Positions 18,346-27,469 of a DNA stretch of 64,000 nt are shown here, piece by piece. A program made the translations under genes and the position numbers. Source of the stretch: JBMNEH01 sp050948665 (lineage in GTDB: Bacteria; Bacillota; Clostridia; Christensenellales; UMGS416); contig JBMNEH010000001.1 in NCBI GenBank assembly GCA_050948665.1, positions 1,240,001 to 1,304,000 of the forward strand, written 5' to 3'. The notes below the pieces were generated by a model, which ran no database searches, was not told the origin of the DNA, and worked only from the letters and a program-made list of their open reading frames with translations. Position 1 is the stretch's first letter; each line of letters opens with the position of its first letter.

Positions 18346-18945
18346 ATGAAGATTGTGAAACGTGTAATTTTAGTTCTTATTGCGCTCCTAATGGCTGCCT
18401 TTTCCGTGTTTTGGCTTACCGTTTGTTGGAGTATTGTGGCATCGAACACGATTGGCAATATAATCGCCGCCTTACAGGGAAGTTGGCTGTCTGTTACGTT
18501 AGGCACATTGGCGGGTCTGCTTTTATTCGGAGCTTCGGTGCTGCTGTTATTTGGTGAGTTTGCTATCGTGAAACCGGAAGAAACATACCTTATTGCCACA
18601 TCCGACCATGGTGATATCCGCATGACCGGTACCTGTTTGCGACAGATGTGTGATGCTTTTTCTGCAGGAATTCCAGGAGTGAAAGAGGTGCGATCCAACC
18701 TAAAGATGGGGGAAGCAGGCCTGGAGATTTATCTCCGCCTCGGAGTAACACTCGATATGCCGATCCCTACCGTTACCAGAAGACTTCAGGAGGCTCTCAG
18801 ATTTTATTTGATGGAAACTGCTGGTACCTCTGTCGCTTTGATATCCGTACTTGTGGACAAGACTTTTCCCGCGAATATAAAAGCAGCATCTGTGTCTTCC
18901 CAGACGGCATTGAATACGCCGCAGGAAAGTAAGGGAGCAGAATGA
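18346..18945 (+). CDS. amaP: AmaP-like alkaline shock response membrane anchor
   Basis: 199 residues from ATG 18346 with AAGGAG eight bases upstream. Two transmembrane segments (about residues 3-28 and 45-72) and a C-terminal domain that itself resembles Asp23 (DMPIPTVTRRLQEALRFYLMETAGTSVALISVLVD). This is the AmaP pattern: membrane hairpin plus an Asp23-binding domain. It overlaps the DUF2273 gene by four bases. About 70 bases separate it from asp23, containing an imperfect CCGGCAG/CTGCCGG inverted repeat (18294-18320) that may trim or attenuate the message. Confidence 0.88.
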   Translation: MKIVKRVILVLIALLMAAFSVFWLTVCWSIVASNTIGNIIAALQGSWLSVTLGTLAGLLLFGASVLLLFGEFAIVKPEETYLIATSDHGDIRMTGTCLRQMCDAFSAGIPGVKEVRSNLKMGEAGLEIYLRLGVTLDMPIPTVTRRLQEALRFYLMETAGTSVALISVLVDKTFPANIKAASVSSQTALNTPQESKGAE

Positions 18946-19160
18946 ACTTTCTTATTTGGATAAAGGAGCATTTACCTCGGGTTATCGGCGTGGCTCTCGG
19001 TATTGTGGCAGGTGTTTTATGCTTGACGATCGGTATATGGCGTACTCTTTTGTTGGTTATTTTAGCTGCGGTCGGTTACTTTATCGGTTATTACCTTGAA
19101 GACAGAGAAAAGTTTATTTTATCGTTCACCCGCTTTGTTTCGCTGTTCAGGAGAAAGTAA
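18942..19160 (+). CDS. DUF2273 small membrane protein
   Basis: 72 residues with two transmembrane helices (about 12-32 and 34-52) and the sequence VGYFIGYYLEDREKF, the DUF2273 hallmark. Small proteins of this family occur almost always beside Asp23 and AmaP. Their molecular role is not established. ATG 18942 overlaps the amaP stop. Confidence 0.9.
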   Translation: MNFLIWIKEHLPRVIGVALGIVAGVLCLTIGIWRTLLLVILAAVGYFIGYYLEDREKFILSFTRFVSLFRRK

Positions 19161-19163
19161 TTC

Positions 19164-19808
19164 ATGGACCGTCACTTTGTTCGCACAGTAATAATGCAGT
19201 TGGTGTATTCCTCGCTTTTAGGGGGGAATCAACAGCCGAAAACATTAGCGATGCTCTATGGAAAAAAGACCTTATCCCCGGAAGCACAGCAACGCATAAC
19301 GGAAGCTACAAACGTGATTGCGCGAGTCGGTATCGGAATGGATAACCATATCGACGGTTGGTCAGTAAATTGGTCTGTCGAGCGCATACCAAAAGTAGTC
19401 CTGTCCATACTCAGATTCGGCATGTATGAATTGATTTACCTGCCGACTCCTCCTGCCGTAACAATTAACGAATGCGTTGAGTTGGCATGGGAATTTGCGC
19501 ATGATGAAGCGGTTCCATATATAAACGGTTTACTGTCTACCTGTCTTAGGGAACTTCAGGACGGGAGGTTAACAATGGAAAGTCTGGAAGCTGAATCTGC
19601 GTTATTAAACCAAGAAGCCGAAAGAAGGGCTGCAGTTGAGGCCGCTGCGGCTGCTGAGAAACTGTTGATAAAGAACGCCGCGGCAGAAGCGGAAGCAGAG
19701 ATGGAGCGATTGGATTTGGCAGATGATATTCTCAGTTCATATGAATATATGCGTTCATTGCGGGACACCAAAAAGAATGCCGTAATATGTGCGGAGACGG
19801 ACGACTGA
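19164..19808 (+). CDS. nusB: Transcription antitermination factor NusB with long C-terminal extension
   Basis: 214 residues. The first ~130 are a NusB fold: VRTVIMQLVYSSLL, WSVERIPKVVLSILRFGMYELIYLPTPPAVTINECVELAWEFAHDEAVPYINGLLSTCLRE. NusB with NusE binds boxA RNA for rRNA antitermination. The remaining ~80 residues form an Ala/Glu-rich, probably helical or coiled-coil tail (AERRAAVEAAAAAEKLLIKNAAAEAEAEMERL) that is absent from ordinary NusB proteins of 130-150 residues. Three bases after DUF2273, so co-transcribed with the envelope genes. Confidence 0.9.
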   Translation: MDRHFVRTVIMQLVYSSLLGGNQQPKTLAMLYGKKTLSPEAQQRITEATNVIARVGIGMDNHIDGWSVNWSVERIPKVVLSILRFGMYELIYLPTPPAVTINECVELAWEFAHDEAVPYINGLLSTCLRELQDGRLTMESLEAESALLNQEAERRAAVEAAAAAEKLLIKNAAAEAEAEMERLDLADDILSSYEYMRSLRDTKKNAVICAETDD

Positions 19809-19833
19809 TTCTGAATTATTACTGGAGGATGCC

Positions 19834-20679
19834 ATGGCAAAGAGGATGGACGGAAGATCTCTTGCAAAAGAGATTCGGGCGGAACTAGCCGAGAAAACCC
19901 GACTCCTGAAGGAAGAAAAGAAGATCGTACCAGGCTTGGCTGTAATCCTTGTCGGTGACAATCCGGCCAGTAAAGTTTATGTAAGGAATAAGCGTCTTGC
20001 TTGCAAGGAAGTGGGATTCTTCTCCCGGGTTATTACTCTTCCGGCAGATACCAAACAGGAGGAGCTATCTGCTTTGGTGCTTTCATTGAATAACGATCCG
20101 AAAATTCACGGTATTCTTGTTCAGTCACCTTTGCCGGAGGGACTGGACGAGAGAGCGATTATTGAGGAAATTGATCCTCATAAGGATGTGGATGGCTTTC
20201 ATGCCGTAAATGTAGGAAAAACACAGATTGGACTTCCGTCATTTGCGGGTTGCACCCCTCTCGGGGTCGTTCGTTTACTTAATGCCTATAATGTTGATAT
20301 GTGCGGCAAGCATGCAGTCGTAGTCGGACGAAGCAATATCGTCGGAAAACCCATGGCGATGCTGCTGTTAGCTAAAGATGCTACCGTAACCATTTGTCAC
20401 TCAAAGACACTTGATTTGGGTGCCATTACCCGTCAGGCGGATATCTTGGTTTCAGCAGTCGGCAAAAGAGGGATAATCAAGGGAGATATGCTGAAACCCG
20501 GTGTTGTGGTGGTGGACGTGGCGATGAACCAAGATGAAAAAGGTCGCTTATGCGGCGATGTAGTATTCGACGAGGCGGAGCAGGTTGCTTCCCTTATAAC
20601 ACCGGTACCAGGCGGTGTTGGGCCTATGACGATTGCTATGTTGCTTGAAAATACTTTTTACGCTGCAGAAAATGCCTGA
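19834..20679 (+). CDS. folD: Bifunctional methylenetetrahydrofolate dehydrogenase/cyclohydrolase FolD
   Basis: 281 residues from ATG 19834, which has CTGGAGG upstream; an earlier in-frame start at 19789 lies inside nusB and is rejected. VGDNPASKVYVRNKRLACKEVGF (with the catalytic Lys), GILVQSPLPEGLDE, DPHKDVDGFH, GRSNIVGKPMAMLLL and TPVPGGVGPMTIAMLLENT are all present. It interconverts methylene-, methenyl- and formyl-tetrahydrofolate. The last eight bases overlap xseA. Confidence 0.97.
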   Translation: MAKRMDGRSLAKEIRAELAEKTRLLKEEKKIVPGLAVILVGDNPASKVYVRNKRLACKEVGFFSRVITLPADTKQEELSALVLSLNNDPKIHGILVQSPLPEGLDERAIIEEIDPHKDVDGFHAVNVGKTQIGLPSFAGCTPLGVVRLLNAYNVDMCGKHAVVVGRSNIVGKPMAMLLLAKDATVTICHSKTLDLGAITRQADILVSAVGKRGIIKGDMLKPGVVVVDVAMNQDEKGRLCGDVVFDEAEQVASLITPVPGGVGPMTIAMLLENTFYAAENA

Positions 20680-21880
20680 ACTTGTTTTTTCAGTCAGTGA
20701 GGTAGGAAAGTACCTCCAGCGAGCGCTTCAGTTGGATGCAATGCTCACCCGTATACGGGTTAGGGGAGAAGTATCCAATTGTAAGACGTATCCCTCAGGG
20801 CATACATATTTTACTCTGAAGGATGAGACAGCTACACTTCGCTGCGTCTGGTTTAAATTTCAGAAGCCAGCAGGTTCTCTGTTGCTTGAAGACGGTATGC
20901 GTATCGTTGTTACAGGCAGTATAAGTTTCTACGAAAGAGACGGGAATGTGCAGTTGGTGCTGACCGGCGCCATGATGGATGGCATCGGCGCCTGGTACGA
21001 GCGTTATAAAAGGCTTGAAGCCCGCTTGGAAGCTGAGGGGCTTTTTGCTCCGGAAAAGAAGAGACCCATACCTGCCGCGAGACGTATCGGTGTTGTTACT
21101 TCCCCTGCCGGAGCCGTTTTTCACGATATATGCCAAGTAGCTTCTCGAAGGGATCCTCGAATAGAAATCCTTCTTTATCCCGTACAGGTACAGGGCGAAC
21201 ATGCAGCGGCAAATATTGCAGCCGGTATTCGCTGGTTTGGTGCTCATCCATGGGCCGACGTGTTGATAATAGGACGCGGAGGGGGAAGTGCAGAAGATCT
21301 TTGGCCATTTAGCGAGGAAATTGTTGTACGGGCTGTCACAGAAAGCCCGCTTCCGGTGGTATCCGCTGTAGGACATGAAACAGATTATTCCTTATGCGAT
21401 CGGGCAGCGGACTTGCGTGCACCAACGCCCTCGGCAGCGGCGGAGCTAGTTGTCGCAAATATCGGAGAAACACTTCTTTGGCTTGAACAAGTAAATGACA
21501 GGCTATACAGCGCCATCCAGAAATACATCGCTGACAAGGATAAAACTCTGCAGATTAGAAAAAGGCTACTACGTAGCATGGAACCGTTGAAACTGCTGCT
21601 GCAACGCGAACAGATATTGAACATGCTCTTTCACCGGGTGAGAAACGCAATGTGCGGTATAATCGCTGCAAGTGAAAGTTCCTTGCAAATGAGAGAGCAA
21701 ACATTACATGCATTGAATCCTCGCGGAATTCTTGATCGGGGCTACGCTATTTTAACAAATATCGAGGGCAAGATTATCCGTGAAGCTGTTCCGGGAGAGC
21801 GCGTCATCGTGGAGACAGACAGGAGTTTCGTAAAGGCTACAGTAAATTCTATAGAGGTAAAGGAAAATACAGATGAGTGA
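20672..21880 (+). CDS. xseA: Exodeoxyribonuclease VII large subunit XseA
   Basis: 402 residues from ATG 20672 (MPELVFSVSEVGKYLQ), overlapping folD by eight bases. OB-fold nucleic-acid domain (RIRVRGEVSNCKTYPSGHTYFTLKDETATLRCVWF), catalytic region with VVTSPAGAVFHDICQVASRRDP and IIGRGGGSAEDLWPFSEE and PVVSAVGHETDYSLCDRAADLRAPTPSAAAEL, then a coiled-coil. With XseB it degrades single-stranded DNA from both ends. xseB overlaps by eight bases. Confidence 0.96.
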   Translation: MPELVFSVSEVGKYLQRALQLDAMLTRIRVRGEVSNCKTYPSGHTYFTLKDETATLRCVWFKFQKPAGSLLLEDGMRIVVTGSISFYERDGNVQLVLTGAMMDGIGAWYERYKRLEARLEAEGLFAPEKKRPIPAARRIGVVTSPAGAVFHDICQVASRRDPRIEILLYPVQVQGEHAAANIAAGIRWFGAHPWADVLIIGRGGGSAEDLWPFSEEIVVRAVTESPLPVVSAVGHETDYSLCDRAADLRAPTPSAAAELVVANIGETLLWLEQVNDRLYSAIQKYIADKDKTLQIRKRLLRSMEPLKLLLQREQILNMLFHRVRNAMCGIIAASESSLQMREQTLHALNPRGILDRGYAILTNIEGKIIREAVPGERVIVETDRSFVKATVNSIEVKENTDE

Positions 21881-22085
21881 ACCGCTACAATTTGAAGAAG
21901 CCATAGCAAGACTTGACGAACTGCTGGCTGCATTGGAGGAAGGAAAAATACCGTTAAATCAATCATTGTCATATTATGAGGAAGGAATATCTTTAATTAA
22001 GTCCTGCAAAGAAGAACTTGTATCTGCAAAAACACGAATACGAATACTGACACCAGAAGAAATGGATACCGGCGAGATAGAATGA
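21873..22085 (+). CDS. xseB: Exodeoxyribonuclease VII small subunit XseB
   Basis: 70 residues. FEEAIARLDELLAALEEGKIPLNQSLSYYEEGISLIKSCKEEL is the two-helix pattern of XseB, which docks in several copies on XseA. Overlaps xseA by 8 bases and the following prenyltransferase by 4 bases. Confidence 0.95.
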   Translation: MSEPLQFEEAIARLDELLAALEEGKIPLNQSLSYYEEGISLIKSCKEELVSAKTRIRILTPEEMDTGEIE

Positions 22086-22972
22086 TAGACTACGTTGCGG
22101 AAGAAAATGTGTTGCGGCAAAGGCATGAGGCCGCTCTTGTCAGGCTGTTCAATTATCATACCACCGGGTGTCCCCAGCCCCTCCTTTCCGCGATGACGCA
22201 CAGTCTTTTTTCAGGAGGGAAACGGATCCGTCCGATATTGCTGTATCAGGCGGCTTCGCTCTTTGGCAACCCCGGAAAGGAAGGCGATGTTCTGGCATGT
22301 GCATTAGAGATGATCCATACAGCCTCCCTGATTCATGATGATATGCCCGCAATGGATAATGATACCATTCGACGAGGAAAACCTACTTGTCATGTTGTGT
22401 ACGGAGAGGGGCAGGCCTTGCTCGCCGGAGATAGCCTTTTAAATCTGGCGTATGAGTTGATGCTGCTGCATCCAATAAAAGAGAGTAAGAAAAATGCATA
22501 TTATCAGGCCTGCGGTATATTGGCAAAAGCTGCCGGCAGCAGAGGGATGTGTGGCGGTCAATGCATTGACTTATCCTCTGAAGCAGAGGAAGCTTTTGCA
22601 TTGGATCGCATGAACAGAATGAAAACCGGTGCGCTTTTACGTGGCGCTGTGGAAGCAGGCTCCGTTTTATGCGGCGCTTCGAAATCACAGCGACAGGCGT
22701 TAGTGCGTTGGGCAGATTATTTTGGGCTGCTATTTCAATTAACGGATGATATATTGGATATAACTGGAAATAATTCAGGAAAGTCCATCGGTAAGGATGT
22801 TAGGGATAACAAACGTACCTATGTCACTTTGCTGGGGATGAAAGAGGCAGAGGCCTTAGCTGAACATTTAGCCAGCAAAGCAATAGCTGCATTGTCAGAC
22901 CTGTATATTACATCTGAACGATCCGGGTATTTTTACTGGATAACAGAATTGACTGTACATCGTACGGTATAG
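22082..22972 (+). CDS. ispA: Polyprenyl (farnesyl/geranyl) diphosphate synthase
   Basis: 296 residues. First Asp-rich motif is LIHDDMPAMDNDTIRRG (DDxxxxD spacing), second LTDDILDITGN, with SGGKRIRPILLYQAA for diphosphate binding. The DDxxxxD form and the xseB neighbour are typical of the bacterial IspA group. It condenses IPP with DMAPP or GPP to C15 (possibly C10-C20) diphosphates for undecaprenol and quinone precursors. dxs, which begins the MEP pathway, is two genes downstream. Overlaps xseB (ATGATAG). Confidence 0.93.
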   Translation: MIDYVAEENVLRQRHEAALVRLFNYHTTGCPQPLLSAMTHSLFSGGKRIRPILLYQAASLFGNPGKEGDVLACALEMIHTASLIHDDMPAMDNDTIRRGKPTCHVVYGEGQALLAGDSLLNLAYELMLLHPIKESKKNAYYQACGILAKAAGSRGMCGGQCIDLSSEAEEAFALDRMNRMKTGALLRGAVEAGSVLCGASKSQRQALVRWADYFGLLFQLTDDILDITGNNSGKSIGKDVRDNKRTYVTLLGMKEAEALAEHLASKAIAALSDLYITSERSGYFYWITELTVHRTV

Positions 22973-23002
22973 GAGGCACATATAAATCAAGGTTCACTTT
23001 GG

Positions 23003-23443
23003 ATGATTTTTACCAATCCTGTGCTTATGCCTGCAATATTAGGGTATATTGCTGCACAGCTTATTAAGGTTATATGGGAAAGCATAAAGAATCGCCGCTT
23101 TTCTCTTGTCAGGATGGTGGGGGCAGGAGGAATGCCTTCCTCTCATGCCGCCATGGTTTGTGCTGCAGCCACATCTTTGGGAGTGCTGTATGGTTTTGAA
23201 AGCCCTCTTTTTGCTATATCTGTCGTTTTTGCATTAATTGTGATGTATGATGCCACAGGTGTACGAAGAGAAGCGGGGAAGCAAGCCAAAGCGTTTAATG
23301 ATCTCTTGGAAAAACTCTTTTCTGATGGCGAAATGGATGCCGAAAGGTTGAAAGAACTGATCGGACATGAGCCTGTTGAGGTGTTAATGGGTGCGATTCT
23401 TGGAATTTCTATTGGGGTAGGTTGGTGTTTATGGATTTTATAG
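23003..23443 (+). CDS. Divergent PAP2 (DUF212) family membrane protein
   Basis: 146 residues with three to four hydrophobic segments. GAGGMPSSHAAMVCAAATSLG and VMYDATGVRREAGKQAKAFN are the DUF212 signature and resemble the catalytic blocks of acid phosphatase/lipid phosphatases (PAP2). A lipid diphosphate phosphatase acting on isoprenoid diphosphates would fit between ispA and dxs, but this is inference. An AGGAGG lies 28 bases before ATG 23003 and only a weak AAGG is at normal distance. The last 13 bases overlap the dxs start. Confidence 0.85.
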   Translation: MIFTNPVLMPAILGYIAAQLIKVIWESIKNRRFSLVRMVGAGGMPSSHAAMVCAAATSLGVLYGFESPLFAISVVFALIVMYDATGVRREAGKQAKAFNDLLEKLFSDGEMDAERLKELIGHEPVEVLMGAILGISIGVGWCLWIL

Positions 23444-25278
23444 CAGGGAATACACTGCTTGAACAACTGCGGAAGGCAAAGCCTGAGGAGCTTTCTTCTC
23501 TGGCTATTGAGCTTCGAAGGAAAATTATACAGACAACTGCCAATAATGGCGGTCATTTATCATCCAATTTGGGAGCGATAGAACTCACTATTGCCTTGCA
23601 CAGAGTCTTGCGCACCCCTGAAGATAAGTTGATTTGGGATGTAGGACATCAATGCTATGCTCATAAACTCCTCACCGGTCGCTGGGAAAGCTTTGATACG
23701 CTACGGCAGTATGGCGGAATCAGTGGCTTTCCTAAGACCGAGGAGAGCTCGCACGACTGCTTTGATACCGGACACAGTTCGACATCCCTCTCCATAGCGC
23801 TGGGTATGGCGCGAGCGAGAGACGCTGCCGGTGAGAAGTTTCAGGTGGTAGCGGTAATGGGTGACGGCGCATTAACCGGGGGAGAGGCCTGGGAGGCTAT
23901 CAATGATGCCGGACATCATAAAGACCGGATAATCTTAATGTTAAATGATAACAGCATGTCAATACGGCCTAATGTGGGCGGTGTATCTTTATATTTAGCA
24001 AGAATGCGCAGCCGACCTAAATACGGAGAGTTGAAGAGAAGGGTGCTGTCTCTTATTGGTAAAGAAGGGGCGCTTTACCGACTACTTCGTGGCACTAAAC
24101 AGTTCTTAAAATACCTGATGATTAACGGCATTGTATTTGAGGAGATGGGCTGGACGTATCTCGGCCCCATTGACGGTCACAATATAATGCAAATCGAAAA
24201 GGTTCTCTCTCAAGCGTGCGCGATGGATGAGCCTGTATTGATTCATGTTGTTACAGAAAAGGGACGGGGATTTTCTCCGGCGAAGATGCAGCCCAGTCGG
24301 TTCCACAGTACGAAACCGTTTGTAATTTCTACCGGGGTGACTAAAAAACAGGAGCCGGAATCCACCGACGTACTCGCGGGAAGAAGCATCTGCCAAGTGG
24401 CAACAGAGAATCCGGCAATCGTGGCATTAACCGCCGCGATGCTGGACGGCTGCGGTCTTGCGGAAATGTCGGCACGAATGCCGGAAAGAGTTTACGATGT
24501 AGGTATTGCAGAACAACATCTGGTGGCTTTAGCTGCTGGTATGGCTTCCGGCGGAATGATACCGTATGTCTGTGTTTATTCCACATTTCTACAAAGAGCG
24601 TGGGATCAGATATCGCAAGAAGTATGCATAAACCATCAACAGGTCATTTTTGCCATCTCTCACACCGGGATCAGCGGCCATGACGGTGAGACCCATCATG
24701 GCATATATACATACAATATGCTGCTTCCGATGCCTCATATGACAGTGCTTTCCCCCTCCACAAGGGGAGAACTGCGGACAATGCTGAAAGGCGCCCATTC
24801 CATTGGCGGCCCCGTAGCGATTTGCTTTGCAAAAGAACTTCCGGAAGGCCCGGCTGTTTCTCAAACGGAGCTTTCGACTTTATGTTGGCAGTTGTTTGAA
24901 GCGGACACACCTGCAGAATGCTGTATTCTGGCAACGGGAAACCGGGTTTTGCCGGCCAAAGAAGCCGCGGCATTAGCCCCCTTTCCTGTAGACGTGCAAA
25001 ATGCACGGGTACTGAAACCTATGGACAGAACAGCACTGTTGATAATGCGCAAGTATCGCGTAATTTTATGTGTGGAAGATAATGTTGTTGTAGGAGGTTT
25101 CGGGCAACAGGCAGCAGGGATCCTATATTCTAACGGATATACAGGGAAATTGGATATCCTGGGTCATTCGAATGATCCGCTTCCTCATGGCGATCCTGAT
25201 GTGCTGTACCATCGCGCGGGAATAGATGCAGAGGGGATATTAACTCGATTGCAAACCCTGTGGAACCAAGTATTATGA
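23431..25278 (+). CDS. dxs: 1-deoxy-D-xylulose-5-phosphate synthase
   Basis: 615 residues from ATG 23431 (GTG 23422 also possible; GGGGTAGG lies upstream). Thiamine diphosphate motif VAVMGDGALTGGEAWEAINDAG..MLNDNSMSI, HVVTEKGRGFSPAK, VGIAEQHLVALAAGMASGG, and HDGETHHGIYTYNMLLPMPHM and CVEDNVVVGGFGQQ in the C-terminal transketolase domain. It condenses pyruvate with glyceraldehyde 3-phosphate, the first step of MEP isoprenoid synthesis. tlyA starts inside its stop codon (ATGA). Confidence 0.97.
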   Translation: MDFIAGNTLLEQLRKAKPEELSSLAIELRRKIIQTTANNGGHLSSNLGAIELTIALHRVLRTPEDKLIWDVGHQCYAHKLLTGRWESFDTLRQYGGISGFPKTEESSHDCFDTGHSSTSLSIALGMARARDAAGEKFQVVAVMGDGALTGGEAWEAINDAGHHKDRIILMLNDNSMSIRPNVGGVSLYLARMRSRPKYGELKRRVLSLIGKEGALYRLLRGTKQFLKYLMINGIVFEEMGWTYLGPIDGHNIMQIEKVLSQACAMDEPVLIHVVTEKGRGFSPAKMQPSRFHSTKPFVISTGVTKKQEPESTDVLAGRSICQVATENPAIVALTAAMLDGCGLAEMSARMPERVYDVGIAEQHLVALAAGMASGGMIPYVCVYSTFLQRAWDQISQEVCINHQQVIFAISHTGISGHDGETHHGIYTYNMLLPMPHMTVLSPSTRGELRTMLKGAHSIGGPVAICFAKELPEGPAVSQTELSTLCWQLFEADTPAECCILATGNRVLPAKEAAALAPFPVDVQNARVLKPMDRTALLIMRKYRVILCVEDNVVVGGFGQQAAGILYSNGYTGKLDILGHSNDPLPHGDPDVLYHRAGIDAEGILTRLQTLWNQVL

Positions 25279-26099
25279 GACTGGATGCATATTTGGTCCG
25301 CAAAGCTTTTGTACGGTCCAGGGAAGCCGCGAAGAGAAGGATCTCAACCGGTGATGTATATATAAACGGTATAGTTGCACAGAAAGCATCGCAACCTGTG
25401 ACGGACAAGGATGTGATAAAACTAAATGGCGAGGACATTCCCTTTGTAAGCAGAGGCGGACTCAAACTAAAGGCAGCACTTTTAGCCTGTGCAGATTTCT
25501 TCACTGTTCATGGAAATTGGTTGGATGTAGGATCCTCAACCGGGGGTTTTACGCATTGCCTTCTAAAGTACGGCGCAAACAATGTCATTGCATTGGACGT
25601 TGGTTCCAATCAGCTCCATCCCTCACTCCGGGAGGATGCGAGAGTTACGATTATGGAAAACACGAATGCGCGGGAAATGGTGCCGGATTGGTTCCCGTCT
25701 CCTTTAAATGGCGCGGTGATGGATGTATCTTTCATTTCAGTTACAAAAATAGTTCCCGGATTACGTACCGTATTAAAGGAGGGATCTTATTTAATAACGT
25801 TGATTAAGCCTCAATTTGAAGCCGGAAAGAGATTCCTCAATAAGCGCGGGATAGTTACAGATAGCAAGGTACATAAACTGGTATTGGAAAAAGTTACTGA
25901 ATGCCTATGTATGAATGGATTTCAAATTCTGTCACTGCTCCCTTCGCCCATTGTTGGGCAGGATGGCAATCGGGAGTTTTTAGCTGTGACAAAGAGGTCA
26001 GAAAAGGCCTATCTTCCGACACATGATGCTATCTGTCAATGTTTAAACGGTAAAACCGTTCTAATTTCTGCGGCTAAATGTTGCATAAAAGCAGAATAA
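25275..26099 (+). CDS. tlyA: TlyA family rRNA 2'-O-methyltransferase/hemolysin
   Basis: 274 residues from ATG 25275, overlapping the dxs stop by four bases. N-terminal S4 RNA-binding domain (MRLDAYLVRKAFVRSREAAKRRISTGDVYING) and an FtsJ-like SAM methyltransferase domain (WLDVGSSTGGFTHCLLKYGANNVIALDVGSNQL, MDVSFISVTKI, LIKPQFEAGK). Homologues methylate 16S/23S rRNA riboses. The last 19 bases carry the -35 box of the nadK promoter. Confidence 0.93.
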   Translation: MRLDAYLVRKAFVRSREAAKRRISTGDVYINGIVAQKASQPVTDKDVIKLNGEDIPFVSRGGLKLKAALLACADFFTVHGNWLDVGSSTGGFTHCLLKYGANNVIALDVGSNQLHPSLREDARVTIMENTNAREMVPDWFPSPLNGAVMDVSFISVTKIVPGLRTVLKEGSYLITLIKPQFEAGKRFLNKRGIVTDSKVHKLVLEKVTECLCMNGFQILSLLPSPIVGQDGNREFLAVTKRSEKAYLPTHDAICQCLNGKTVLISAAKCCIKAE

Positions 26100-26109
26100 A
26101 GTGTATAAT
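26081..26109 (+). promoter_or_regulatory. Promoter of nadK-argR-recN, inside the tlyA tail
   Basis: TTGCAT (26081-26086), 17-base spacer, TATAAT (26104-26109). It begins within the last codons of tlyA, so nadK-argR-recN can be expressed separately from the isoprenoid genes. Confidence 0.7.
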
Positions 26110-26146
26110 ACTCACATGATTGCATGGAGAGGAGTTTTTTGACAGC

Positions 26147-26992
26147 GTGAAGAGAATCGGTATCTGGTTAAATCCTGACAAAGACCCTCATCTGGATTGC
26201 CTTCATAAGGCCTTGTTACTGATGGAATCCTCCGGTGTTACAGTGTGCAGTGCCGTAGATCATCCGCTGTTGCCGGACTCTATCAGTGTACTGTCTCTTT
26301 CCGATTATCAAAAGACCGTCGGCGCGACTCTGGTCTTTGGAGGTGACGGAACTATGCTGGCAGCGGCAAGGGTGTTGTCACCGTTAGGTACGGGCCTTAT
26401 CGGTATCAATTTGGGACGACGCGGGTTCTTGACAGAGATACCGGCTGACGCATTGGATGACGGAATCCGGAAATTGCTAAACGGCAACTACAGTGTGGAT
26501 TCTCGCATGACGCTTTCTGTGGAGTATCAAGATGATCAGGGCAACCGGAGGACGCTGTGTGCATTGAACGATATTGCGCTTTCCCGCCCGGAGCCTGTAA
26601 AAATGGCACGAATTCTGGCTTACATCGATGGTCATTTTATTAATCGATATGATGCAGACGCTTTGCTTGTAGCAACGCCAACCGGTTCCACTGCCTACTC
26701 TCTCTCTGCAGGCGGCCCCATTCTGGATCCTCGGATGGATGCCATGCTACTTACACCTGTGGCTCCTCATTCCTTTTCTGCCAGACCGATTATTGTACCG
26801 GGCGATGGTGTGTTTACCTTTTCGGCAGCAGATGATCATACGCTTCTGGTGACGGCAGACGGGCAACAGCGGATGCTTGTTCCGACAGGCAGCAGCATAC
26901 GGGTACAAAGAAGCGCTTTGATTGTCAAGCTATTGCGATTAGGAAAAGAAACTTTATTTGATACTCTTCGCATGAAGTTAGTAAACGCTTAA
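26147..26992 (+). CDS. nadK: NAD kinase
   Basis: 281 residues if started at GTG 26147 (VKRIGIWLNPDKD), the usual N-terminus of the family; the GAGAGGAG at 26125-26132 is 14 bases away, a little far. A TTG at 26120 would overlap that site and is unlikely. GGDGTMLAAAR holds the catalytic GGDG loop; GINLGRRGFLTEI, LNDIALSR, DADALLVATPTGSTAYSLSAGGPI follow. It phosphorylates NAD+ to NADP+. Clostridial order tlyA-nadK-argR-recN. Confidence 0.95.
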   Translation: MKRIGIWLNPDKDPHLDCLHKALLLMESSGVTVCSAVDHPLLPDSISVLSLSDYQKTVGATLVFGGDGTMLAAARVLSPLGTGLIGINLGRRGFLTEIPADALDDGIRKLLNGNYSVDSRMTLSVEYQDDQGNRRTLCALNDIALSRPEPVKMARILAYIDGHFINRYDADALLVATPTGSTAYSLSAGGPILDPRMDAMLLTPVAPHSFSARPIIVPGDGVFTFSAADDHTLLVTADGQQRMLVPTGSSIRVQRSALIVKLLRLGKETLFDTLRMKLVNA

Positions 26993-27012
26993 CGCATAAA
27001 ATCGGAGATAAT

Positions 27013-27462
27013 ATGAAAAGCAAACGTCAGCAGCTAATTCTTGAAATCATTGAGAAGCAACCTATACAAACCCAGGAGGAACTGGCAAAAGCATTGCTGC
27101 AATATGGGATTGCAGTGACGCAGGCTACTATTTCCAGGGATATTCGGGAGCTGAATCTGGTAAAAACAGTAGATGTGCAGATGGGTACCCATTACACAGT
27201 AGCTCTGACAGGGGACAGGGATTTTTCAGAAAGGCAAATGCGTATCTTCCGGGATACGGTATTGTCTATTCAAAACAATGAATTACTTGTAGTCCTGCAC
27301 ACAATATCCGGCAGCGCGAATGCCGCAGCAGAAACAGTGGACGGCTTCCATTGGCCGGAGATTCTCGGATGTGTAGCCGGTGACAATACCATATTGATCG
27401 CTGCTCGCTCTGCGGAAGATTGCAAGATATTAACAGAAAAGCTGCGTCGCTTAATGAGGTAA
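27013..27462 (+). CDS. argR: Arginine repressor ArgR
   Basis: 149 residues. Winged-helix DNA-binding domain (QQLILEIIEKQPIQTQEELAKALLQYGIAVTQATISRDIRELNLVK) and the arginine-binding, hexamerising domain (LLVVLHTISGSANAAAETVDGFHWPEILGCVAGDNTILIAARS). It represses arginine biosynthesis when arginine is high. Likely targets here are the argB and argJ promoters 14-23 kb away. RBS CGGAGATAAT before ATG 27013. Confidence 0.96.
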   Translation: MKSKRQQLILEIIEKQPIQTQEELAKALLQYGIAVTQATISRDIRELNLVKTVDVQMGTHYTVALTGDRDFSERQMRIFRDTVLSIQNNELLVVLHTISGSANAAAETVDGFHWPEILGCVAGDNTILIAARSAEDCKILTEKLRRLMR

Positions 27463-27469
27463 TTCTTTT

